Shown here one piece after another: positions 9,801-15,832 of a stretch of DNA of 64,000 nt. The DNA is from Planctomycetaceae bacterium (GTDB lineage: Bacteria; Planctomycetota; Phycisphaerae; Phycisphaerales; SM1A02), in contig JAIXYQ010000006.1 of the NCBI GenBank assembly GCA_027490145.1, forward strand, positions 391,373 through 455,372. The letters run 5' to 3'. The notes beneath the pieces were generated by a model. The model was given only the letters and a program-made list of their open reading frames with translations, made no database searches and was not told where the DNA came from. Made by a program: the position numbers and the translations under genes. How positions within the stretch are numbered: position 1 is the stretch's first letter; the number at the start of each line of letters is the position of its first letter.

Positions 9801-10253
9801 ACCCTTCATGAGCGCGTTCTTGCCGTGGATGGGCGTCTCGGCGAGCTCGGGCTTCAGCGGGATCTGCCAGGCATTCGCGCCCGTGTAGGGCTGCGGCAGC
9901 GGCACCTGCTGCTGCCATGAGCGGATACCGACCATCATCTTCGTCTCGAGCGGTGGGTGCGGGAGCCCATCCGACTCGACATAGAGCCACCGCTCATCGA
10001 ACCGCGTGGCCACGAACGGTGCGAATGGTGCGAACGACTGCGCTTGCCACGGCACCTCGGCAACGGGCGCTGCCGATGGATCGATCAGCAACGCGCCGGG
10101 TTCATGCAGCGCCGCGATGGCGGCAGCGAGTTCTGCGGGCTCGAGTGCGGTGCCGTGACCCAAGCTCACGCGCGGGTCATCGTGGAACCCCGGCGGATGC
10201 GCCAGGACCGCAGCGACCGGAAGAACGATGACGCTGGCGAACGCGCGAATCAC
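6816..10253 (-). CDS. Secreted fusion: YHYH domain + PEBP-like domain + calcineurin-type metallophosphoesterase, joined by Gly/Gln linkers
   Basis: 1145 residues from a GTG at 10253 overlapping the sulfatase stop. Signal peptide about 1-18. Residues about 95-300 form a YHYH domain, with both tetrapeptides visible at about 192-195 and 267-270 and a nearby G-G-H-C-G. A Gly-rich linker (about 372-425) leads to a PEBP-like domain (about 428-575; F-x-L-S-C-G ... W-x-x-x-P-A-x-x-K-S-L-A-I). A second (QG)n/GGQ linker (about 585-630) leads to an FN3-like segment and a metallophosphoesterase: A-D-S-H near 747, G-D-T near 779, G-N-H-D at 818-821, and G-H-D-H near the end, with a third Gly/Gln insertion inside the catalytic domain. 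All metal-ligand motifs of the phosphoesterase look present. Substrate unknown. Confidence 0.85.
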   Translation of the reverse strand: MIRAFASVIVLPVAAVLAHPPGFHDDPRVSLGHGTALEPAELAAAIAALHEPGALLIDPSAAPVAEVPWQAQSFAPFAPFVATRFDERWLYVESDGLPHPPLETKMMVGIRSWQQQVPLPQPYTGANAWQIPLKPELAETPIHGKNALMKGAVALAANGIPIFNALNNGGRDSYAIGELDEFGGHCGRGDDYHYHAAPLAIETIVGKGKPIAFALDGFPVYGLFDPKAKQGQDLACPLGSREPLDDLNGHFCEVPKGQGFDGGTRSYHYHASKTFPYINGGLRGKVQLEGTGNESQVIPQPRANGVRPALPPLRGASITGFEQTGPKAWSLRYEVGGKASFVNYRVEDGGKVIFEFIGPDGEKRVEEHMPRARGQGGDQPRGGRGGQGGGGQGGQGGGQRRGQGGGGGGGGQGGAGGKPPRDGAAPPKDGFALSCGSLDAAGLLDVQCTCDGAGKSPALSWAKAPAAAKSLAIAMHHVPPDGDEHVYMVVWGIPASTTELKLGDASIGTWGSNTMSRRAEYAPPCSQGRGEKVYTVTVYALSAEPKLKEGATRAQLLDAIKESTLGSASVDLRYARQDGATDAPQGKGQSQGQGQGQGQGQGGRGRRGGQGGGEGGGQGGGGQGGEGGLLARMTAFKTDVPAHDHDVILVRPTRDAMTASVVASSDRIGQVEFWRDGDAARRTTPQQPMTAGTPVSFTMDGLAPDASYRYRFLWRASAGGEPSHGEESSFHTPRPAGESFTFTVQADSHLDQGVDPRVYEQTLANMLAAKPDLFVDLGDTFMTDKRGRDFQRTLPQYDAQRWYFSRLCHSAPLFMVLGNHDGEKGDSGTADDDIGPWSYRERTMRFPEPVIDGSMYTGKTGFDDGRGANYYAFTWGDAQFIMLDPFWSTSRRVGKGGGGSARGQQGGGQGGEGGRGQGGGQGGGQGERPERPSDEPLKPTDASWNATLGREQYDWLTRTLESSKARYRFVFIHHLVGGMGGSESRGGVESSPYFEWGGLNADGSPGFKEHRAGWPMPIHDLLAKHGVNAVFHGHDHLYVHSQRDGVHYQCVPQPGNPAGNTRSAAQYGYTSGTLHGSPGHVRINVAPDSASVEFVRTAVAGGEQGGGQGGGGRRGGGGAKEPNGTIIDRYELSPRAVAPSKKESK

Positions 10254-10400
10254 TCGGTGCCTCCATCCTGCTTGGACTTGCCGCCACCTTGGCCGCCACC
10301 CTGCCCGCCCTGCTTGTTGCCCTTGCCGCCGCCTTGGCCGCCCTTGCCGCCGCCACCACCGCCGCCTTGGCCGCCGCCCTGGCCGCCGCGGCGTTCGGGT
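6890..10400. repeat. Gly-Gly-Gln low-complexity coding tracts
   Basis: Degenerate GGN-CAG/CAA coding repeats recur at about 6895-6960, 7480-7570, 8380-8510, 9000-9165 and 10262-10400. They read as GGQ, GQG or GGG linkers in the minus-strand genes. The block near 8440-8510 is a nearly regular hexanucleotide (Gln-Gly) run. On the plus strand they give CCGCC/TTGGCC-rich sequence. They are linkers between folded domains; such tracts are prone to length change. Confidence 0.8.
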
Positions 10401-11890
10401 GCCTTGCCGGTTCCCGCCGCAGGATCGGTGTTCTTCACCGCGCGCTGCGCGTGCACCGCTTCGAGGTAGCTGTCCATCTGCTTGACGAGCGCCGCGACGA
10501 GTTCGGCGTTGGCTGCGGCCAGGTCGTTCGACTCGGCACGGTCCTTCGCGATGTCGTAGAGCTTGATCGTGCCGGCGTCGTCGTTGCGCACGAGCTTCCA
10601 CTGGTCGCGGTAGATCGCCGTGGCCGGACCGCCGTTGTTCAGGTCGTAGTGCGGGAAGTGGATGACCAGGTCGGGGAACGCGCGCTGCACCGCATCGGTG
10701 CCACCCTTGAACGCAGGCACCAGCGTGCCGCCCTCGATCGCAGGGACCGATGACAACGCGGTCGGCTGCTTCACCGGCGACCCCGCAAGATCCAGCATCG
10801 TGGGCACCAGGTCCATGCCACAGGCGCGGACATGGCTGATGGCGCCGGCCTTCACGCCTGGGCCTCGAACGATCAGTGGCACACGGATGCCGCCTTCACT
10901 CACGCTGCCCTTGGCTCCGCTGAAGGGCGGATTCGCCTGCTGGCGACCGCCACCACCGCCGCCACCCTGCGCGCCGTGGTCGGCGCTGTAGAAGACGAAC
11001 GTGCGATCCGCGATCCCCAGTTCGGCGATCGCCGTGAGCACGCGACCGACCTGCGCGTCCACGAGGTTCGCACCCGCGATCGCGCCCATCGGCTTGCCGC
11101 TCACACCGGGCACGAGCCCCTTCGCCGTGGCGAGCGATTCGGGCGTGGCCTCCTCCTCGGAGCCGAAGCCGTAGTGTGAGATCTGCAGGTAGAAGGGCGT
11201 GCCGGCCTTCACTTGCTCGCGCATGAACGCGATGCCGCGATCGGTGATCTCGACCGCCTGCTTGGGGTTGGGTGCGGTACCGCGCTCGGGCCCCTGGTTC
11301 GAGTTCGCGCCGTCGCAGAGCGTGAAGCCGAGCTGCGTCGGCGACTTGCGGCCGACGTGCCACTTGCCGAAGTGCGCGCTCGCGTAGCCCAGGTCGCCGA
11401 GCAGACCGCCGGTCGTCTTCACGCCCGCCGGCAGGTCGACATCCGCCGTGGGCGGGATCATGCGCATGAGCTTGTACGGCGATTCGCCGTCCTCGGTCTT
11501 GCGTCCGCCCTCGGCCTGGTAGGTCATGTGCAGCTTGGCCGGGCTGATGCCGGTCACGAAACTCGTCCGCGACGGCGTGCAGCGCGGGCACGTGACGTAG
11601 AAGTCGCTGAAGCGCGTGCCTTCCTTCGCAAACGCCTCGAGGTTCGGCGTCAGGCCGGCGGGGCGCGCGGTGCTCGGCGGCTCGCCGTCCATGTCGACCG
11701 AGGTGCTCGACCAGCCCTGCGCCTCGGCCTGGATGAAAACGAAGTTCGGCTTCGCGGCGGACGCGGCAGCCTTGCCGGGCTTGGCTCCATCGGTGGGCTG
11801 TTGGCCCACGGGCGGCGCGCCGACGAGCGCGAGCGTCATGGAGGTGGCGAGTGCAATGAGCGATGGGACGATGGATGCCATGTGGATCAT
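10250..11890 (-). CDS. Exported sulfatase with altered first metal motif and Gly/Gln/Lys-rich tail
   Basis: 546 residues with an N-terminal signal peptide (to about residue 30). Formylglycine-type sulfatase motif C104-T-P-S-R108, then the H-F-G-K-W-H segment, S-A-D-H-G and a downstream G-x-K-G-S-x-x-E-G-G-I-R-V-P-L typical of arylsulfatases. The usual strand-1 metal motif A-D-D-x-G-W reads A-E-A-Q-G-W, so one Asp is Glu and the other Ala. The last 50 residues or so are Gly/Gln/Lys-rich (GGQGGGQ pattern), like the next gene. Predicted to hydrolyse sulfate esters outside the cytoplasmic membrane after Cys-to-formylglycine conversion. Start ATG overlaps the anti-sigma stop (ATGA). An ATG three codons later is an alternative. 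Confidence 0.92.
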   Translation of the reverse strand: MIHMASIVPSLIALATSMTLALVGAPPVGQQPTDGAKPGKAAASAAKPNFVFIQAEAQGWSSTSVDMDGEPPSTARPAGLTPNLEAFAKEGTRFSDFYVTCPRCTPSRTSFVTGISPAKLHMTYQAEGGRKTEDGESPYKLMRMIPPTADVDLPAGVKTTGGLLGDLGYASAHFGKWHVGRKSPTQLGFTLCDGANSNQGPERGTAPNPKQAVEITDRGIAFMREQVKAGTPFYLQISHYGFGSEEEATPESLATAKGLVPGVSGKPMGAIAGANLVDAQVGRVLTAIAELGIADRTFVFYSADHGAQGGGGGGGRQQANPPFSGAKGSVSEGGIRVPLIVRGPGVKAGAISHVRACGMDLVPTMLDLAGSPVKQPTALSSVPAIEGGTLVPAFKGGTDAVQRAFPDLVIHFPHYDLNNGGPATAIYRDQWKLVRNDDAGTIKLYDIAKDRAESNDLAAANAELVAALVKQMDSYLEAVHAQRAVKNTDPAAGTGKAPERRGGQGGGQGGGGGGGKGGQGGGKGNKQGGQGGGQGGGKSKQDGGTE

Positions 11891-12867
11891 TCCTCGATGA
11901 CGTGACGATCGGGAGCGTGATGGGCGGCGTGCCCGTAGAACGCATCGGGTTGCGACGACTCATCGCGGAGCTGGAACTCGACTGAGCGCGGACCGCCGCG
12001 TGCCTGCGGAAGGTTGCCCAACTGCATGGAGTGGATGATTGAGGTCGCCGGGTCGTAGGCGATCTCGATGGTGCGCGGGCCGCCACGCGCATCGGCGCGC
12101 CGCGAGCCGACGATGCGCGGCCGGGGCTGGCCGAGCCCGGGCGCCGGCGGCACGAGCACGAGGTCGTACGACGCACCGAGTTCCGCCAGGCTCTCGTGCG
12201 GGTGCACGAACGGCAGGTCGAACTTGCTGCCGGGCACCGCACCGCTGAACCGCCGCAGGTCCTTGCTCGTGCGCACGGCGCCGTCTTCGCGCACCAGCCA
12301 GGCCTGCGTGCCGTCGCAGCCGGTGATCACTCGGCGACCCTCGGCATCGATCCGCACGAGCACGTAGCGATCGGGATCACGAACGGTCAGGATGGCCCCG
12401 TCGATCGAAGGCTGCTTGTCGCGCGCCGGGGCCGGTGCATCGGCGGCGGGTGCGGCATCGCGGCGGCGCTTGCCGCCCTGCTCATCGACGGCGCGCAGCA
12501 CATAGGTGCGGTCACCGGTGCGCGCGCGGGCGACGAGACGAGCCACCACATCACCGGCGTTGGCCGTGGGCGACGTGCGAAGGCCGGTCCACAGCAGGAG
12601 TCCGGCCACCGCAAGCACGGCCGCCGCGGCAGCCACTCGGCGCACGATGGTCCATGCAGCGATCTGCCGCGCACTGGTGCGACCGATGACCGCAGCACCA
12701 TGCTCCTTCGACAACGCATCGTGCAGCACGGCCAAGGCGGCGACCTCACGGGCCAGCTCCGGATCGCTGGCCAGGGCCTGGCTGAGTCGATCCGCCCCCG
12801 CTGCATCGAGCGTGCCGTCGAGCATGGCGTGGGCGAGGCCAAGCAGTTGGTCGCGATCCTGGCTCAC
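11887..12867 (-). CDS. Membrane-anchored anti-sigma-factor-like protein
   Basis: 326 residues. The N-terminal 70 residues are helical and acidic with an L-x-G-x-L-x-x-x-x-x-x-x-L pattern (HAMLDGTLDAAGADRLSQAL) like the cytosolic part of planctomycete anti-sigma factors; a single membrane segment lies at about residues 78-98. The C-terminal part would be outside and includes beta-rich sequence with G-C-D-G-T-Q-A-W-L-V, reminiscent of lipoprotein-sensing folds. It directly follows the ECF sigma gene with a GTGA overlap, which is the main reason for the call. No zinc-binding H-x-x-x-C-x-x-C was seen, so it is not a ZAS-type anti-sigma. Confidence 0.75.
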   Translation of the reverse strand: MSQDRDQLLGLAHAMLDGTLDAAGADRLSQALASDPELAREVAALAVLHDALSKEHGAAVIGRTSARQIAAWTIVRRVAAAAAVLAVAGLLLWTGLRTSPTANAGDVVARLVARARTGDRTYVLRAVDEQGGKRRRDAAPAADAPAPARDKQPSIDGAILTVRDPDRYVLVRIDAEGRRVITGCDGTQAWLVREDGAVRTSKDLRRFSGAVPGSKFDLPFVHPHESLAELGASYDLVLVPPAPGLGQPRPRIVGSRRADARGGPRTIEIAYDPATSIIHSMQLGNLPQARGGPRSVEFQLRDESSQPDAFYGHAAHHAPDRHVIEE

Positions 12868-13388
12868 GCTGTGCCCCCGTCCCCGGCGGCGCGTGCATCG
12901 ATGCAGTCGCGCAGCTGTTCACGAAGCCGTTGCAGCGACTTCGCGACCGTGTTCGGGTGTAGGCCCATGAGTTCGGCGATGCGGGCCGGCTTCAGGTCGC
13001 CGCGGTAGCGCAGGTCACAGAGTTCGCGCTGCTGTGCGGGTAGTGCCTGGATGCAGTCCGTCAGGTGGTCGAGCCGCGCGCGATCGGCGGAGCCGGCCTG
13101 CTCGAACGCCGCAGCCAGGCTGTCCTGCGCGGCTTCACTCAGCGGTACGGGGAAGCGGGCACCGCGGCGACGGGCGTCGGCGGCGGCGCGGCGGGCGATC
13201 GTCAGCGCCCAGGGCAGGAACGGGCGCGCGGGGTCGTAGGTGCCGAAGGACTCGAGCACGGCGACCGCGGTCTCCTGCAGCACCTCGTCGCGGAGCGCTG
13301 CGTTGCCCACGAGCGCGTGCACGAACGCGCTCACCGCAGGCTGCGCGGCGGTCCAGAGGGCAAAGGCTTGCTTGGTGCGCTGATCCAC
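12864..13388 (-). CDS. ECF RNA polymerase sigma factor
   Basis: 174 residues, first gene of the operon, GTG start at 13388. Region 2 is seen at about residues 20-75 (A-L-R-D-E-V-L-Q-E-T-A-V-A-V ... F-L-P-W-A-L-T-I-A-R-R-A-A-A-D) and region 4 at about 110-160 (L-P-A-Q-Q-R-E-L-C-D-L-R-Y ... P-A-R-I-A-E-L-M-G-L-H-P-N-T-V-A-K-S-L-Q-R-L-R). This is the normal two-domain ECF layout. It is coupled to a membrane protein that probably holds it inactive, and heads an operon for a sulfatase and secreted proteins, so it likely controls that operon in response to an external signal. The 131 bases between it and the divergent Fic gene must hold its promoter. Confidence 0.9.
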   Translation of the reverse strand: MDQRTKQAFALWTAAQPAVSAFVHALVGNAALRDEVLQETAVAVLESFGTYDPARPFLPWALTIARRAAADARRRGARFPVPLSEAAQDSLAAAFEQAGSADRARLDHLTDCIQALPAQQRELCDLRYRGDLKPARIAELMGLHPNTVAKSLQRLREQLRDCIDARAAGDGGTA

Positions 13389-13465
13389 TGTGAGGGATTC
13401 CCGCGTCAGACCGGATCGTGACGGGGATTCCCCAATTCTCGCCCGCTCCAGGCCACCCCGATCGG

Positions 13466-13498
13466 CATGAGCGATGAACCGCCCTTCTATCGCTCATG
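13466..13498. promoter_or_regulatory. Perfect inverted repeat upstream of the Fic gene, possible operator
   Basis: CATGAGCGAT (13466-13475) and ATCGCTCATG (13489-13498) are perfect 10-base arms separated by 13 bases. The centre is about 38 bases upstream of the fic-like ATG. No T-run follows, so an operator is more likely than a terminator. The regulated gene could be the Fic gene or, in the other direction, the sigma operon. Confidence 0.5.
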
Positions 13499-13519
13499 TG
13501 TGATGGATAAGATGGCGCC

Positions 13520-14695
13520 ATGCCGACTTGGAACTGGCAACTCCCGCAGTGGCCTGAGCTTCGGTGTGATCCCGCGAGCTTGGCGGAAGCCGAAGCCCGG
13601 TTCGCGGCCGGCGCAACCGTTCTGCTGACCACGCTGGCCGCGTCATCCACCGAGTCGGTGGAGCGCATCATGGTCGAGCTGGTCTCGGACGAAGCGGTCA
13701 CCACGTCGACGATCGAAGGCGAACTCCTCGATCGGGACAGCGTGCAGCGCTCGATCCGGCGGGCGCTGAGCCTTGGACTGCCCGATGCGGCCGCGACACC
13801 GGCCGAGCGCGGCATCGCAGAACTGCTCGTCGATGTCTGTCGGACCTTCACGCAGCCGCTCGATGCCGTGACCCTGCATCGATGGCATGCCATGGTCATG
13901 CGCGGACGCGATGCGCGGGCCGAACCCGGCCGATGGCGCACGAGCGCCGAACCGATGCAGGTCGTCAGCGGTCGGCTCGATCGTCCGACGGTGCACTTCG
14001 AAGCGCCGCCTGCCGAGCGCGTCCCGGGCGAGATGCAGCGCTTCATCGAGTGGTTCAACGCCACGGAACCCACGGTCGATGCTCCAAAGCTGGGCGCGCT
14101 GGCACGCGCTGGCCTGGCGCACGGGTGGTTCGAGAGCATCCATCCCTTCGCGGATGGCAACGGTCGGATCGGTCGTGCACTGTCCGAGAAGGCCCTTGCG
14201 CAGTCGATGCCGCATCCTTCTTTGACGGCGCTCTCGCCCGTGATCCTGGCCCGGCGCGGCGACTACTACCGTGCGCTTGCGCAGGCCAGCACCACGCTCG
14301 ACGTCGGCCCCTGGCAGCGGTGGTTCGCGGGCATCGCGCTCCAGGCCCAGGCGCGTTCGATCGCCGAAGTCCAGTTCATCGCCGCCAAGGTGCGCATGCT
14401 CGCGGCGCTCGGGCGTGACCTGAATGTGCGTCAGGAAAAGGCGCTCCTTCGCATGATGGAGCGCGGTTCGACGGGATTCGAGGGCGGCATGACGGCCTCG
14501 AAGTACATGGCCATCACGCGCGCAAGCCCCGCGACCGCCACGCGCGACCTGGCAGGGCTCGCGGAGCTCCGCGCACTGGTGCCGCACGGTGCGCGCCGCC
14601 ACATGCGCTACGAACTGCAGCTGCCGGTCTGCCCCGTGCCGACGATCACGGTGCTGCCGACTGGAGCGATCGTGGAGACGGTGTCGACCCCCTGA
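13520..14695 (+). CDS. Fic family protein (AMPylase-type) with self-inhibitory helix
   Basis: 391 residues. The N-terminal helical region (W-x-W-Q-L-P-x-W-P-x-L) is the DUF4172 type that precedes many bacterial Fic domains. The inhibitory motif (S/T)xxxE(G/N) is present as T62-x-x-x-E66-G67, which places it in the N-terminally inhibited class II. The catalytic motif HPFADGNGRIGR is complete at residues 208-219. A C-terminal winged-helix-like region (T-A-S-K-Y-M-A-I-T-R-A-S-P-A-T-A-T-R-D-L) follows. Family members usually transfer AMP to target proteins; the target here is unknown. A perfect inverted repeat lies just upstream. It neighbours an HNH protein and a helicase, which hints at a stress or defence role, not proven. 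Confidence 0.93.
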   Translation: MPTWNWQLPQWPELRCDPASLAEAEARFAAGATVLLTTLAASSTESVERIMVELVSDEAVTTSTIEGELLDRDSVQRSIRRALSLGLPDAAATPAERGIAELLVDVCRTFTQPLDAVTLHRWHAMVMRGRDARAEPGRWRTSAEPMQVVSGRLDRPTVHFEAPPAERVPGEMQRFIEWFNATEPTVDAPKLGALARAGLAHGWFESIHPFADGNGRIGRALSEKALAQSMPHPSLTALSPVILARRGDYYRALAQASTTLDVGPWQRWFAGIALQAQARSIAEVQFIAAKVRMLAALGRDLNVRQEKALLRMMERGSTGFEGGMTASKYMAITRASPATATRDLAGLAELRALVPHGARRHMRYELQLPVCPVPTITVLPTGAIVETVSTP

Positions 14696-14816
14696 CCACC
14701 GAGGACACGCGGAAGTCGCGGTCGCCGGGGTGGATGGCGAGCGTGACGGTGCAGTCGCGGCAGCCGTGGCGCAGCACCTGATCGACGGCGATGCGGCGGG
14801 CGCCGCCGATACCCCG
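14646..14816 (-). pseudogene. Short coding-like remnant on the minus strand
   Basis: A 56-codon open frame with no ATG. From 14816 down to about 14696 its codons nearly all end in G or C, and it reads I-G-G-A-R-R-I-A-V-D-Q-V-L-R-H-G-C-R-D-C, then T-V-T-L-A-I-H-P-G-D-R-D-F-R-V-S-S-V-V. It then runs into the end of the Fic gene and stops. It looks like the truncated end of another gene left by a rearrangement. No family recognised; an alternative is chance bias in high-GC DNA. Confidence 0.3.
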
Positions 14817-14839
14817 TCAGGCACTAGGCTGAACCGAGC

Positions 14840-15817
14840 ATGTCCCGAGCACGAGTCACCGGCAGCCACTCAGCGTTAGCGAAGGAGGCCCACCGTCACC
14901 TCCTCCTGCTCGAGCGACTGCAACACCTGCTCCGCGACAGCCGGTACACCACGACCTACAAGTTCGCGGTGCTTCATGCGTTGTGTGATCTTGCACTTGA
15001 GATGCCAGTACGGGAACAGCGGGTGCCGCTCACGCAGCTGGCCGAACGCGTGATGGAGCTCTACTGGCAGCAGGTCATTCCCTTCCAGGCGCCCAGTGCG
15101 CGCAAACCGGTTTCGTTGCGCCAGAGCACCGGCGGGCCCGCTGCGGTCCTCCAGCTTGTGACGAGTTGTCGATCGGCAGGAATCGGTCGCCGGGGCGCCC
15201 GATCGAAGGCAGACCGCCGGGTTGACTACACACCGACGATGCTGGCCCTTCTTAAGAAGGATGTGCTACGCCGGTTGCAGCCTGGGGCCACGCCCTTCCT
15301 CTACCGAATGCCGATCGGCCGTCAAGAACTGGAGTTGTGTCCCGGCGTTGCCGACGCTCTGCGCCGCTTCCACGGTTTGCTCACCGACACGATCCAGGCA
15401 CGGTGGACGGCGTGGATCGAGCAGCGCAATCCACAGGTTCGTGGGAGCGACGCGCTGCGCGAGCATCTCTTCGGGATCGATCGGATCCGCCTGCGAGCGG
15501 TGGTACGGCCGCTCTTGGCGCTGCAGGACGGCCGCTGCTTCTATTCAGGCATGCGCATCACGGAACGCACGGCCGAGGTCGACCATGTCCTGCCCTGGAG
15601 CCTGACCCGCAACAACTCAGTCGGCAACCTGGTGCTTGCCAGCAAGCGCGCTAACCTCGCGAAGGGCGATCGCTTGCCGACGGTAGATGAAGCGAAGCGT
15701 TGGATCGAGCGGAATAGGGACCACTCTGATGCTCTAGCGCGAATTGCCGAGGCGGCGAATCTTGAGTGGAGACCGGAAGGCTTGACGCGACTGGCGCGAA
15801 GTCTCTCGACGCAGTGA
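14840..15817 (+). CDS. HNH endonuclease domain protein
   Basis: 325 residues. The C-terminal part holds an HNH-like core: C-F-Y-S-G-M-R-I, then V-D-H-V-L-P-W-S, N-N-S-V-G-N-L-V-L-A and N-L-A-K-G-D. The D-H pair and the two downstream Asn fit the beta-beta-alpha metal nuclease fold; only one Cys is seen where zinc-stabilised types have C-x-x-C pairs. The N-terminal 200 residues are helical and not recognised. It is oriented toward the helicase gene with 15 bases between the two stops. HNH proteins of this type are found in defence loci and in mobile DNA, so a nuclease acting on DNA is likely, but its specificity cannot be seen. Confidence 0.82.
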   Translation: MSRARVTGSHSALAKEAHRHLLLLERLQHLLRDSRYTTTYKFAVLHALCDLALEMPVREQRVPLTQLAERVMELYWQQVIPFQAPSARKPVSLRQSTGGPAAVLQLVTSCRSAGIGRRGARSKADRRVDYTPTMLALLKKDVLRRLQPGATPFLYRMPIGRQELELCPGVADALRRFHGLLTDTIQARWTAWIEQRNPQVRGSDALREHLFGIDRIRLRAVVRPLLALQDGRCFYSGMRITERTAEVDHVLPWSLTRNNSVGNLVLASKRANLAKGDRLPTVDEAKRWIERNRDHSDALARIAEAANLEWRPEGLTRLARSLSTQ

Positions 15818-15832
15818 TTCTTCCCGCGCCGA

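Noticed and set aside
6890..10400. Considered as a noncoding satellite repeat
   Set aside because: The repeats keep reading frame and encode Gly/Gln linkers between recognised domains.
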